Positions 50,562 through 59,940 of a stretch of DNA of 64,000 nt are shown piece after piece (position 1 is the stretch's first letter; each line of letters begins with the position of its first letter). A model generated the notes under the pieces. It saw nothing but the letters and a program-made list of their open reading frames with translations, had not been told where the DNA came from and made no database searches. Position numbers and translations under genes: made by a program. Source of the stretch: Streptomyces sp. Ru62 (GTDB taxonomy: Bacteria; Actinomycetota; Actinomycetes; Streptomycetales; Streptomycetaceae); contig NZ_PQSU01000010.1 in the NCBI RefSeq assembly GCF_002920615.1, positions 62,001 through 126,000 on the forward strand, read 5' to 3'.

Positions 50562-51020
50562 GTGCCCCAGATTCCCGAGAAGATCCACGAGCTGACCGTC
50601 GGCCAGTTGTCCGCCCGCAGCGGAGCCGCGGTGTCCGCCCTGCACTTCTACGAGTCCAAGGGACTGATCACCAGCCGGCGGACCCCCGGCAACCAGCGCC
50701 GCTACAGCCGGGACACGCTGCGCCGGGTCGCCTTCGTCCGCGCGGCCCAGCGGGTGGGCATACCGCTCGCCACGATCCGGGAGGCCCTGGCCGAACTGCC
50801 GGAGGAACGGACACCGACCAGGGAGGACTGGGCGCGCCTGTCCGAGAAGTGGCGCTCGGAACTGGACGAGCGCATCCAGCAGCTGAACCGCCTGCGCGAC
50901 CACCTCACCGACTGCATCGGATGCGGCTGCCTGTCGCTGGAGACGTGCGTGCTGTCCAACCCGGACGACGTGTTCGGCGCGCGGCTCACCGGATCACGGC
51001 TGATGGCGGAGCGGCGCTGA
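50562..51020 (+). CDS. soxR: Redox-sensing MerR family activator SoxR
   Basis: 152-residue SoxR. MerR-type helix-turn-helix (LTVGQLSARSGAAVSALHFYESKGLITSRRTPGNQRRYSRDTLRRVAFV) and, near the end, four cysteines in CIGCGCLSLETC that hold the [2Fe-2S] sensor cluster. Activates targets after oxidation by redox-active compounds, including actinorhodin-like pigments in Streptomyces. GTG 50562 matches the N-terminus of S. coelicolor SoxR (SCO1697); GGGGA lies just before. Single gene. Confidence 0.93.
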   Translation: MPQIPEKIHELTVGQLSARSGAAVSALHFYESKGLITSRRTPGNQRRYSRDTLRRVAFVRAAQRVGIPLATIREALAELPEERTPTREDWARLSEKWRSELDERIQQLNRLRDHLTDCIGCGCLSLETCVLSNPDDVFGARLTGSRLMAERR

Positions 51021-51068
51021 GGGGGCGAGAGCCGGACGGTGTCCCGCTCGTGCCCGGCGGTGCGCCCG

Positions 51069-51755
51069 TCAGACCGCGTCGGCCGCCGCGGCCAGGATCC
51101 GGGCCAGCTCCGCGGGCCGGGAGACCATGGGCCAGTGGCCCGCGTCGATGTCGGCGAAGTCGACGTGCTTGGCCCGGGCGAGCTCCGGGACGTCACCGCC
51201 GGCGATCCACTCCCGCGCCTGTGCGGGCGTGAACTCCGGGCACACGACCACGACCGGGACGTCGAAGCGCCGTTCGTCCGCCAGCCGCACCACGCCCTGG
51301 GTCACGGCAGCGGGTACGGGGATCGCGGCGGCCGCCAGTTCGCGCCTGGCCTCGTCGTCGAGATCCGCGATCTCCGGCCCCTCGAAGGGGCCCCAGCCCG
51401 GGAAGGGCACGACGCCGTCGCGCACCTCGAAGAAGTCGGCGTACGTATGGCCGTCGGAGAACGGGAAGCCGCCGATCAGGGCGACCCCGGCCAGCCGCTC
51501 CGGCCGCCGGTCGGCGGCCAGCCAGGCCAGTGTGCAGGCGGCGGAATGCCCCACCACCACGGGCTTGTCCGGCGCCGCGTCCACCGCGGCCAGCACCGCC
51601 GCCAGCTGGTCCTCCAGTGTGGCCGACGCCGAGCCGTCCCCCTGGCCCGGCAGGGTGAGCGGCACCGGTCGATGGCCGAGCGACTCCAGCGTGGACGCCA
51701 CGCGGCCCCACACCGATCCGTCCAGCCACAGGCCGCCGATGAGCAGGATGTCCAT
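51069..51755 (-). CDS. Alpha/beta hydrolase
   Basis: 228-residue soluble hydrolase without signal peptide. Core motifs: DILLIGGLWLDGSVWG (oxyanion region), Ser in VVGHSAACTLAWL, and a C-terminal His in DAGHWPMVSRPAEL. Could be an esterase, haloperoxidase or C-C hydrolase. ATG 51755 has GGGGAA upstream and is divergent from the WYL regulator, which may control it. Longer in-frame start is unlikely because of the intergenic region. Confidence 0.88.
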   Translation of the reverse strand: MDILLIGGLWLDGSVWGRVASTLESLGHRPVPLTLPGQGDGSASATLEDQLAAVLAAVDAAPDKPVVVGHSAACTLAWLAADRRPERLAGVALIGGFPFSDGHTYADFFEVRDGVVPFPGWGPFEGPEIADLDDEARRELAAAAIPVPAAVTQGVVRLADERRFDVPVVVVCPEFTPAQAREWIAGGDVPELARAKHVDFADIDAGHWPMVSRPAELARILAAAADAV

Positions 51756-51871
51756 GGTCGGTTCCCCTTCTCCCAGGTCGTGGAGGCCACCGTAGGAGGG
51801 GTTCCGGACGATCCACTGCCGGTTCGTCGCGCGACCACCGTGACACGGGCGGAGCGGACTAGCCTGCACGG

Positions 51872-52834
51872 GTGCCGAACGATCTCAGCCCCACCGCGCG
51901 AGCGCTGCGCGCCCTGGAGATCCTCCAGGCCCGCCCCGGTACGACGGCCGGTGAACTCGCCGTGCGGCTGGGCGTCACGGAGCGGGCCGCGCGCCGGTAC
52001 GTCGGCATCCTCCGCGAGGCCGGCATCCCCGTGGAGTCGGCCCGGGGGCCGTACGGCGGGTACCGGCTGGGGCGCGGAACACGGCTGCCGCCCGTGCACT
52101 TCACGCAGTCCGAGGCCCTCGGACTGGTGATGGCGGTCCTCGCCGGGCGGCCGGCCGCGGCCGGTGCCGACGACCTGGTCGGCACCGCCCTGGGAAAGGT
52201 CGTCAAGGCGCTGCCGGAGAGCGTCGGTCGGCAGGCGGCCCTGCTGCGGGAGTACGCGGCGGCCGCGCCGGACCCGTACGCGGTGCGCCCGGACCCGGCC
52301 GTCACCAGCGAACTCGTCGCCGCCGTCGCGGCCCGGCGCCGGGTGTCGGTCGCCTACCGCGCCGAGGCCGGTGACGAGTGGGAGGCGGAGGTGGATCCCT
52401 GGTCCGTCGTCGTCCGTCACGGACGCTGGTACCTGCTGTGCCACTCCCACCGCGCGGGCGCGATCCGCACCTACCGGGTCGACCGGGTCCGCGCGGTCCG
52501 GCCGACCGCGCAACGGTTCGCACCGCCCGAGGACCTCGACCCGGTGGCGGTGCTGGAGGAGAACCTGGGCCTGGGATGGGTGTTCCCCACCCGCGTGGTG
52601 TTCGCCGCACCCCTCACCGAGGTGGCCCCCTGGATCCAGCCGCCCATGGGGCGGCTCGAACCCTCGGGGGACGGCTGTGTGCTGGTCGGCAGCACGCGCA
52701 ACCCGGCCGCGTACGCGCAGGAGTGGCTGGCGCGCGTGCCGTTCGCCTTCCGTGTCGAGGGCGGGGAGGAACTGCGCGCCGCGGTCGCGGAGCTGGGGGC
52801 GCGCCTCACCGCGGCCGCCTCGGACCAGCCCTGA
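51872..52834 (+). CDS. WYL-domain transcriptional regulator
   Basis: 320-residue regulator. N-terminal HTH (SPTARALRALEILQARPGTTAGELAVRLGVTERAARRYVGILREAGIPVESARGPYGGYRLG, about 6-67), then a WYL ligand-sensing domain with WYLLCHSHRAGAIRTYRVDRVRAVRPT. Family members bind nucleic acids or small ligands and regulate DNA repair, defence or metabolism. GTG start 51872. Divergent from the alpha/beta hydrolase, a likely target. Confidence 0.9.
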   Translation: MPNDLSPTARALRALEILQARPGTTAGELAVRLGVTERAARRYVGILREAGIPVESARGPYGGYRLGRGTRLPPVHFTQSEALGLVMAVLAGRPAAAGADDLVGTALGKVVKALPESVGRQAALLREYAAAAPDPYAVRPDPAVTSELVAAVAARRRVSVAYRAEAGDEWEAEVDPWSVVVRHGRWYLLCHSHRAGAIRTYRVDRVRAVRPTAQRFAPPEDLDPVAVLEENLGLGWVFPTRVVFAAPLTEVAPWIQPPMGRLEPSGDGCVLVGSTRNPAAYAQEWLARVPFAFRVEGGEELRAAVAELGARLTAAASDQP

Positions 52835-52864
52835 CCGGGCCGGGGCGGTGCCCCGCGCCGTAGC

Positions 52865-53650
52865 TCACGACGGGGACGAACTCCCGTGTGCTCCGTCGCG
52901 GTTGCCGTCGCCGTCCGGGGCGCCCGCACCGCCTTCGGCCGTTGCGTACCGCGCCCGCGCCTCCGTCACCAACCGGGCGTTGGACAGGGCCCGTCGCCCG
53001 TCCGGAAGGAGCAGGGTGTCCTCCAGGCCGATCCGGGTGGCGAGGCCCAGCCGGCCCGCAAGCCGGAGCACCGGCCAGGTCCCGCCCTCCTCGCCGTGCA
53101 GCAGCACCGGCCGGCCGTGTGCCGTACCCAGCTCGGCCAGCAGCACCCGCGCCGACGCCTCGGCGGTGGCCGGGTCCGGGTCGGTCACCTCGGCCAGCAC
53201 CCGCAGCACCCTCGGCCCGAGCGGCGAGGCCGCGAACCGGCGTACGCCCTCGGTGCCGGACCAGATGCCCGCCTCCACGGCCACACCGATCGACAGCAGG
53301 TGTCCGGCGACCTCCTCGGCGCCCGGCTCGTGCCAGTTGACCGAGGCGAAGTCGGGCAGCACCGACCAGGAGCGCACCCGGGCGAGCCGCGCGGACGGAT
53401 CCGGCTCCGCCCAGGCGCCGGTGGTCACCCCGACCGGCACCCGCACCCGCGCCCGGATCGCCTCCAGGGCCGGGGCCAGGACGCGCGGGGAGAGACTGTC
53501 GTGGCCGCACGGCGTCTTCGGGTGGACGTGGACCGAGGTGGCACCGGCCGCCACCGCCTCGGCGGCGGAACGCGCCAGATCCTGAGGGGACATCGGCACG
53601 GCGACACCGTCGGCGGCCGTACGACGCCCGTTGAGACACACCTGCACCAT
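52865..53650 (-). CDS. BKACE-type beta-keto acid cleavage enzyme (DUF849)
   Basis: 261-residue Zn-dependent TIM-barrel enzyme, DUF849/BKACE family: condense or cleave a beta-keto acid with acetyl-CoA, releasing acetoacetate-like product and an acyl-CoA. Motifs: ATSVHVHPK (His-x-His zinc ligands) and PVLLHGEEG. Shorter than many relatives (270-300). ATG 53650 is chosen; GTG 53668 also fits. Converges with the WYL gene 30 nt away. Substrate unknown. Confidence 0.8.
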   Translation of the reverse strand: MVQVCLNGRRTAADGVAVPMSPQDLARSAAEAVAAGATSVHVHPKTPCGHDSLSPRVLAPALEAIRARVRVPVGVTTGAWAEPDPSARLARVRSWSVLPDFASVNWHEPGAEEVAGHLLSIGVAVEAGIWSGTEGVRRFAASPLGPRVLRVLAEVTDPDPATAEASARVLLAELGTAHGRPVLLHGEEGGTWPVLRLAGRLGLATRIGLEDTLLLPDGRRALSNARLVTEARARYATAEGGAGAPDGDGNRDGAHGSSSPS

Positions 53651-53736
53651 GACTCGATGGTGCCGCACACCCGCGGCAGAGGGCGCGGCATCCCCTGCGC
53701 GCCCCCCGTCAGCACGCCCCTGGGAACGCCATCGGC

Positions 53737-54339
53737 TCAGGCCGACATCAGCACGCGTCCCCGGCGGGCGTACTCAAGAGCCCGCGGGCCGAGGACCGGA
53801 CGCGGCACCAGGATGCCGCAGTCCGTGCAGACCGGGCCGGACGACGGCTCGTGGTCCAGGCCGTACTTCCACACCAGGCGCTCGCCGCCGCACACCGGGC
53901 ACGACGAGCCCGGTTCCCGCTCCAGCGCGGCGATCAGCCGGCGCAGCACCACCGCCAGCGGCTCGTCGGGGTGCACCCGCGGGTCGTCGCACCAGGCGAC
54001 CCCGAAGCCGCCCCAGGTCAGCCGGTGCCAGTCGTCCACACTGCCCGGCCGGCGCAGCCCGTCGTGCTTCTCCTTCCTGCGGCGTTCGGTGAAGTCGGTC
54101 TCGTAGGCGAGCCAGACGTCACGGGCTTCCTCCAACTCCTCCAGCGCGGCCACGAGCCGCGCCGGATCGGGGGAGCGGTCCTCGGGTCCGAACCCCGCCC
54201 GGGAGCACAGATGGTCCCAGGTCGCCCGATGCCCGTAAGGGGCGAACTTCTCCAGGCACTTGCGCAGCGAGTACCGCCGCAGCGCCAGATCACAGCCCGG
54301 ATCGCGTACCTGTCTCGCCAGACTCCGGAAACCTGCCAT
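53737..54339 (-). CDS. Zinc-ribbon protein of unknown function
   Basis: 200-residue protein. The C-terminal half has CPVCGGERLVWKYG-N-CTDCG: a C-x2-C ... C-x2-C zinc ribbon (about 140-170). The N-terminal half is helical and charged (TDFTERRRKEKHD). No known domain is recognised. Zinc ribbons of this type bind nucleic acid or proteins. ATG 54339; 207-nt intergenic region separates it from the penicillin-acylase gene. Confidence 0.7.
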   Translation of the reverse strand: MAGFRSLARQVRDPGCDLALRRYSLRKCLEKFAPYGHRATWDHLCSRAGFGPEDRSPDPARLVAALEELEEARDVWLAYETDFTERRRKEKHDGLRRPGSVDDWHRLTWGGFGVAWCDDPRVHPDEPLAVVLRRLIAALEREPGSSCPVCGGERLVWKYGLDHEPSSGPVCTDCGILVPRPVLGPRALEYARRGRVLMSA

Positions 54340-54546
54340 CGCCCTGCACCTCCGTCACACCTGCACCTGTACTCCGGTCACTTCGGCGTCGTCGCACGGA
54401 CGTCGTCGAATAGACGTATCGACAGGCGATTCGGCTCCATCTCTTCTCGGGATCTGTCTCCAGACTCCAGAAAGTGACGCATGTTCATCTTTAAAGCTGG
54501 GGATACCGGCGGTAACGTTCGGCCACCTCTGTCGCTAGGAGCTGCC

Positions 54547-57336
54547 ATGCCACGGCGAACCCCACGTACCGCCCTTGACAGACTGAGAACGTCCCGCCGA
54601 CTCTCCGGGTTCCTGAAGACCGCGTCCGTATGCGTCCTCGTCGCAGGTCTTCTCTCCCCCCTCACCCAGGCGGCGGTGGCGGCGGCCGACGCCACGGTCG
54701 CCAACGACTACTGCGGCGGCCAGTGTTCGGACATCCTGCCGCCCGGCGAGAACGGCAACGCGACGCTCGCCCAGATCCTGCTCAACCAGGTCTTCGGCAC
54801 ACAGCCCGCGCACGCCGAGGACCAGCTCGGCCCGTACGCCAACCTCGCCTCCGGCTACAAGGGCCTGACCGACACGACGATCAACAGCTTCTTCAACGAC
54901 GCCTCGTTCGGTGTCCCCGCCGACCAGGTCGCCTCCACCGAGAAGCCGGCCGGCCGCGGTGACGTGACCATCGTCCGCGACAAGAAGACCGGTGTGCCGC
55001 ACATCACGGGCACCACCCGCTACGGCACCGAGTTCGGCGCCGGATACGCGGCGGCCCAGGACCGGCTGTGGCTCATGGACGTCTTCCGGCACGTGGGCCG
55101 CGGCCAGCTGACCTCCTTCGCCGGCGGCGCACCTGCCAACCAGGGCCTTGAGCAGCAGTTCTACCGCAACGCGCCCTACACCGAGGCCGACCTCCAGGCG
55201 CAGATCGACAACGCGGTCGCGAAGAACGGCGCCCGCGGCCGGCAGGCACTCGCCGACGTCAAGGCCTATCTCGACGGCGTCAACTCCTACATCGACGCCT
55301 CCGACAGCGGCCGTTACTTCCCCGGCGAGTACGTCCTGACCGGCCACAAGGACTCGATCACCAACGCCGGCACCATCGAGCACTTCAAGGTCACCGACCT
55401 CGTGGCGCTCGCCTCCGTCATCGGCTCGCTGTTCGGCTCCGGCGGTGGCGGCGAGGTGAACAACGCGCTCTCCCTGCTCGCCGCCCAGGCCAGGTACGGC
55501 GTCGAGGAGGGCACCAAGGTCTGGGAGTCCTTCCGCGAACGCAACGACCCCGAGGCCGTCCTCACCGTCCACGACGGCCAGAGCTTCCCCTACGGCGCCA
55601 AGCCCGCCGACGCCCAGGGCGAGGCCCTGCCGGACGCCGGCTCGGTGACCCAGGAACCGCTGGTCCACGACCGTACCGGCAGCGCGGCCACCGCCGGCGC
55701 CACGGGCGCCTCGGCCTCCGCCGCGAAGACCGTCCTCGGCTCCGCCCGCCGCGGCATGTCCAACGCCCTCGTGGTCAGCGGCAAGTACACCGCCGGCGGC
55801 CACCCCATCGCCGTCTTCGGGCCGCAGACCGGCTACTTCGCCCCGCAGCTGCTCATGCTCCAGGAGATCCAGGGCCCGGGCATCAGCGCCCGCGGCGCCT
55901 CCTTCGCGGGCCTGAGCATGTACGTCGAACTCGGCCGTGGCCAGGACTACTCCTGGAGCGCCACCACCTCCGGCCAGGACATCATCGACACCTACGCGGT
56001 CGAGCTGTGCCAGGACGACTACCACTACCTGTACCACGGCACCTGCACGGCCATGGAGAAGATCGAGCAGAAGAACGCCTGGAAGCCGACGACCGCCGAC
56101 GGCACGGCCGCGGGGTCGTACACCATGCGCGCGTGGCGCACCAAGTACGGTCCGGTGGAGTACCGGGCGACCATCGGTGGCAAGAAGGTCGCGTACACCA
56201 CCCTGCGCTCCTCCTACCTGCACGAGGCCGACTCGATCATCGGCTTCCAGATGCTCAACGACCCCGACTACGTCAAGGGGCCGGAGGACTTCCAGAGCGC
56301 GGCGCAGCACATCAACTTCACCTTCAACTGGTTCTACGCCGACTCCCAGCACACCGCCTACTACAACAGCGGTGACAACCCCGTCCGGGCGAGCGGTGTC
56401 GACAGCGAGTTCCCGGTGTGGGCGCAGCCGGCCTACGAGTGGCGGAACTGGGACCCGGCCACCAACACCGCCGACTACACCCCGCCCTCCGCGCACCCCA
56501 ACTCCGTCGACCAGGACTACTACATCTCCTGGAACAACAAGCAGGCCGAGGACTACGCGGCCGCGCCCTGGGGCAACGGCTCCGTGCACCGCGGCAACCT
56601 GCTGGACGACCGGGTGAGGAAGCTGGTCGCGGCCGGCGGGGTCACCCGGGCCAAGCTGGTGCAGGCCATGGCGGACGCGGGCCTCGCCGATCTGCGTGCC
56701 GAGGACGTGCTGCCGAAGCTGCTCAAGGTGGTCACCTCCTCGCCGGTGACCGACTCCACGGCCGCCGCGGCGGTGAGCAAGCTCCAGGCGTGGGTGACCG
56801 CCGGCGCCAAGCGCACCGAGACGTCGGCCGGTTCCAAGAAGTACGCCGACGCCGACGCGATCCGCATCCTGGACGCCTGGTGGCCGCTGTTGGTCAAGGC
56901 CGAGTTCGAGCCCGGTCTCGGCAGCGACCTCTACACCGCGGTCACCGGCAGCCTGCCGGTCGACGAGGCACCCTCCGCCGGTCACGGCCCGACCGGCTCG
57001 CACGCAGGCAGCTCCTTCCAGTACGGCTGGTGGTCCTACGTCGACAAGGACATCCGGACGGTGCTCGGGGAGTCCGTGCGGGGCGGCCTCGCCCGGAAGT
57101 ACTGCGGCGGGGGCAGCCTCACCGCCTGCCGGGACACCCTGATCAGCACCCTGAAGCAGGCCGCCGGCCTGACCGCCGCCCAGGTCTACCCGGGCGACGA
57201 CCAGTGCTCGGCGGGCGACCAGTGGTGTGCCGACTCGATCGTCCAGCGCACCCTGGGCGGCATCAAGCACGGCCGGATCAGCTGGCAGAACCGGCCGACC
57301 TTCCAGCAGGTCGTGGAGTACACCTCGCACCGCTGA
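54547..57336 (+). CDS. Secreted penicillin acylase family enzyme
   Basis: 929-residue Ntn-hydrolase precursor. Signal peptide about residues 20-48 (LKTASVCVLVAGLLSPLTQAAVA). Alpha-chain region holds GVPHITGTTRYGTEFGAGYAAAQDRLWLMDVFRHVGRG; the beta-chain begins at Ser405 in GMSNALVVSG, the predicted nucleophile freed by autocleavage. Family members hydrolyse amides (penicillin, acyl-homoserine lactones, aculeacin). Larger than typical acylases of about 750-850 residues. ATG 54547 with AGGAG. Substrate unknown. Confidence 0.9.
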   Translation: MPRRTPRTALDRLRTSRRLSGFLKTASVCVLVAGLLSPLTQAAVAAADATVANDYCGGQCSDILPPGENGNATLAQILLNQVFGTQPAHAEDQLGPYANLASGYKGLTDTTINSFFNDASFGVPADQVASTEKPAGRGDVTIVRDKKTGVPHITGTTRYGTEFGAGYAAAQDRLWLMDVFRHVGRGQLTSFAGGAPANQGLEQQFYRNAPYTEADLQAQIDNAVAKNGARGRQALADVKAYLDGVNSYIDASDSGRYFPGEYVLTGHKDSITNAGTIEHFKVTDLVALASVIGSLFGSGGGGEVNNALSLLAAQARYGVEEGTKVWESFRERNDPEAVLTVHDGQSFPYGAKPADAQGEALPDAGSVTQEPLVHDRTGSAATAGATGASASAAKTVLGSARRGMSNALVVSGKYTAGGHPIAVFGPQTGYFAPQLLMLQEIQGPGISARGASFAGLSMYVELGRGQDYSWSATTSGQDIIDTYAVELCQDDYHYLYHGTCTAMEKIEQKNAWKPTTADGTAAGSYTMRAWRTKYGPVEYRATIGGKKVAYTTLRSSYLHEADSIIGFQMLNDPDYVKGPEDFQSAAQHINFTFNWFYADSQHTAYYNSGDNPVRASGVDSEFPVWAQPAYEWRNWDPATNTADYTPPSAHPNSVDQDYYISWNNKQAEDYAAAPWGNGSVHRGNLLDDRVRKLVAAGGVTRAKLVQAMADAGLADLRAEDVLPKLLKVVTSSPVTDSTAAAAVSKLQAWVTAGAKRTETSAGSKKYADADAIRILDAWWPLLVKAEFEPGLGSDLYTAVTGSLPVDEAPSAGHGPTGSHAGSSFQYGWWSYVDKDIRTVLGESVRGGLARKYCGGGSLTACRDTLISTLKQAAGLTAAQVYPGDDQCSAGDQWCADSIVQRTLGGIKHGRISWQNRPTFQQVVEYTSHR

Positions 57337-57354
57337 GGTGCCACGGGCGGCGGG

Positions 57355-58656
57355 TCAGGCGATGCGGCCCGCCGCCAGTACCACCCGTGCCAGTTCGGGG
57401 TGCACGATGTCGCTGTGTGCCCCGGACGGCGGGCCCCCGCGCCGGACCACGGCCGCCGCGTCCACGTTCACGCACCCCGACCCGGGCAGCCGGCCACCGA
57501 GAGCCGCCGCCAGGTCGAGCCGTGCGGTACCCGGAACCGCCTGCACCCCGTCGTGCCCCAGGGCGCCCCAGCGCGGTCCCAGCACCGCCGCGATCTCGTT
57601 GCCCGCGCAGGCGCGGTCGTCCCCGGCGAGCCGGGAGGCCAGCGGGTAGAAGGTGCCGAGGGCCGCGTCGAAGTGCGAGTAGCAGCACACCAGCGGGCCG
57701 TCGACGCGCCCGTGGAGGCCCTTGAGCGCGCCCGACCGGTCCGGGGCGTGCGGCAGCCGGGCCGCGAACGCGTAGCGCGAGAACGCCCCCTGGAGCAGGG
57801 TCACCGATTTCACCGTGCGCACGCCGCCGTGCAGGCCGCGCAGCGCGAACGCCACCAGCCGGCCGCCGAAGCTGTGCCCGACCAGATGCACCCGCACCCC
57901 GGGCGCCGCCCCCGCCAACCGCCCCAGCAGCGGGCCGAGTCCCCGCTCACCGACCGTCCCGGCCCGCCGTTTCATCTGGTGGTACGTCGCCTGCCGCAGC
58001 AACTCCTTCGCGCCGTCCCACGGGTTCGGAAGGGCGAACCGGGCGGCGCCGCCGGACGCGTCGAGCGCGGCCAGGGCCTCGGCGAACTGCTCGCACGCGG
58101 TCACCGGGTCGTCGCTGAACACCGCCGGTCCGCCGTCCTCGTCCGTGTCGGCCACCACCCCCTGCCGGTCGTCGTCCAGCAGCAGCCGCACCAGCCGCCC
58201 GAACTCGGTCAGCCCCTCGGTGCCGCCCGGCCGGTCGTCCAGCATCCGGGCCAACTCGTCCAGCACGGTCGTCCGGCCCGGAAACGCCGCCGGCAGGGCG
58301 CGCCGGGTGTGCTTGTCCAGCGCCGGGCGCGGTGCCGCCTCCGCCTCCACGGCCGCCACGGACCTCGGGAAGTCCGGGATCGGCTCGTCGCTGAACCGCA
58401 TCGACGGCCAGATCACGCCGACGTACCCCAGCCGGGCCTCCGGGGCCAGCTGCGGGACCGGCGCGAAGAAGCGGCGGTACAGCGCGGTCGCGCCCGAACG
58501 GTCGTTGTTCCAGCCGTGCGAGAAGACGATCAGGTCACGGACGCCGTGGTCCGTGACCTGCGTCAGCAGCCGGTCGCGTTCGGGGCCGTCGGCGTCCCCG
58601 TCGGCGTCGAAGGTCAGCTCCCAGTAGGGAGTCACATCCGTCCCAGGATCCGCCAT
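57355..58656 (-). CDS. Large alpha/beta hydrolase, serine type
   Basis: 433-residue protein with no clear signal peptide. The core motifs are LIVFSHGWNNDRSGA (oxyanion) and VHLVGHSFGGRLVAFALRG (catalytic Ser), with a possible catalytic His near the C-terminus. The inserted 150-250 region is long and variable. ATG 58656; ATG 58671 is also in frame. Downstream of and co-oriented with the NamZ-like gene (32 nt), so the two may be co-transcribed. Substrate unknown. Confidence 0.83.
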   Translation of the reverse strand: MADPGTDVTPYWELTFDADGDADGPERDRLLTQVTDHGVRDLIVFSHGWNNDRSGATALYRRFFAPVPQLAPEARLGYVGVIWPSMRFSDEPIPDFPRSVAAVEAEAAPRPALDKHTRRALPAAFPGRTTVLDELARMLDDRPGGTEGLTEFGRLVRLLLDDDRQGVVADTDEDGGPAVFSDDPVTACEQFAEALAALDASGGAARFALPNPWDGAKELLRQATYHQMKRRAGTVGERGLGPLLGRLAGAAPGVRVHLVGHSFGGRLVAFALRGLHGGVRTVKSVTLLQGAFSRYAFAARLPHAPDRSGALKGLHGRVDGPLVCCYSHFDAALGTFYPLASRLAGDDRACAGNEIAAVLGPRWGALGHDGVQAVPGTARLDLAAALGGRLPGSGCVNVDAAAVVRRGGPPSGAHSDIVHPELARVVLAAGRIA

Positions 58657-58688
58657 GCCAGACCCCCACATCCCCGTGAGGAGGAGCG

Positions 58689-59909
58689 CTACTTGTACAG
58701 GAGATACCCCTTCCGGACCCGCCGGAACGCGGCCAGCTCCTCCTGCCACGCGCCCGTCACCTCGTCGGTGCCGGCGCCCGCGTCGATCATCGTGCGGACC
58801 TGGGCGGAACCGGTGAGCTTGTCGATCCAGTTGTCGGACCGCCAGGCGAAACCGCCCCACGCCTTCCTGGCGGTCACCAGCAGCGCGATTCCGGTGCGTA
58901 CGGGGTCGTAGGCGGCCCGGTCGGTCACATGGATCTGCAGCCCGCCGACGGTCTTGCCCTGGAACTTGGAGAACGTGGGCGTGAAGTACGCCTCCCGGAA
59001 CCGCACGCCCGGCAGGCCCGCCTCGTTCGCGGCGGCGGCCCAGCGGCCGTCGAGGCCCTCGGCACCGAGCAGTTCGAAGGGCCGGGTCGTCCCGCGCCCC
59101 TCGGAGAGGTTGGTGCCCTCGAACATGCAGGTCCCGGAGTACACCAACGCGGTGTCCGGCGTCGGCATGTTGGGGCTCGGCGGCACCCAGGGCAGACCGG
59201 AGGCGTCGTAGAACCCGGAGCGCTTCCAGCCCGACATGCGCACGGTCTCCAGCGGGACGGGTGTGGCCAGGAACTCCCCGTTGAACAGGCGGGCCAGCTC
59301 CGCCACCGTCATCCCGTGCGCCTGCGCGACCGGCTGCCGGCCGACGAAGGTGGCGAACTCCTTGTGCAGCACCGGGCCCTCGGCCTCACGTCCGGTCACC
59401 GGGTTCGGGCGGTCCAGCACGACGAACCGCTTGCCGGCGAGCTGGGCCGCCTCCATGCAGTCGTAGAGGGTCCAGATGTACGTGTAGAAGCGGGCGCCGA
59501 CGTCCTGGATGTCGAAGACGACGGTGTCGACGCCGGAGGCGGTGAAGACGTCGGCGAGCGGGCGGCCGCTCTTCAGGTACGTGTCGTACACCGGGAGGCC
59601 GGTCGCGGGGTCGTCGTAGCGGCCCTCGGAGCCGCCCGCCTGCGCGGTGCCCCGGAAGCCGTGCTCGGGGCCGAAGACCGCCGTCAGCCTGACGCGGGGG
59701 TCCCGGTGCATGACGTCGACGATGTGCTCGGCGTCCCTGGTGATGCCGGTGGGGTTGGTGACGACACCCACCTTTTGGCCGGAGAGGAGTGAGTAACCGT
59801 CGGCCGCCAGTCTTTCGAAGCCGGTGCGGAGGCGTTCGTGGTGCGGGGGCGCCGGGGGAGTCGCCGACAGCGCGGCCGAGGCGAGCAGGTTTCTTCTGGA
59901 GAGGTGCAT
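58689..59909 (-). CDS. Exo-beta-N-acetylmuramidase NamZ-type (DUF1343)
   Basis: 406-residue protein of DUF1343/GH171, whose characterised members (NamZ) release MurNAc from peptidoglycan fragments. Family blocks: VGVVTNPTGITRDAEHIVDVM, GPEHGFRGTAQAGG, FDIQDVGARFYTYIWTLYDCMEAA, LDRPNP. N-terminus SRRNLLASAALS is a twin-arginine-like (Tat) signal, with a short hydrophobic stretch. ATG 59909. Probably an extracytoplasmic cell-wall recycling enzyme. Confidence 0.88.
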   Translation of the reverse strand: MHLSRRNLLASAALSATPPAPPHHERLRTGFERLAADGYSLLSGQKVGVVTNPTGITRDAEHIVDVMHRDPRVRLTAVFGPEHGFRGTAQAGGSEGRYDDPATGLPVYDTYLKSGRPLADVFTASGVDTVVFDIQDVGARFYTYIWTLYDCMEAAQLAGKRFVVLDRPNPVTGREAEGPVLHKEFATFVGRQPVAQAHGMTVAELARLFNGEFLATPVPLETVRMSGWKRSGFYDASGLPWVPPSPNMPTPDTALVYSGTCMFEGTNLSEGRGTTRPFELLGAEGLDGRWAAAANEAGLPGVRFREAYFTPTFSKFQGKTVGGLQIHVTDRAAYDPVRTGIALLVTARKAWGGFAWRSDNWIDKLTGSAQVRTMIDAGAGTDEVTGAWQEELAAFRRVRKGYLLYK

Positions 59910-59940
59910 GGGGTCCTCCGGTCAGTGGGCACGTGCAGGC

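Noticed and set aside
54535..57330. 931-codon minus-strand ORF opposite the penicillin acylase gene
   Set aside because: Despite its length it is low-complexity (Gly/Val/Arg-rich) and has no ribosome site; the plus-strand gene has signal peptide, acylase motifs and a good start.
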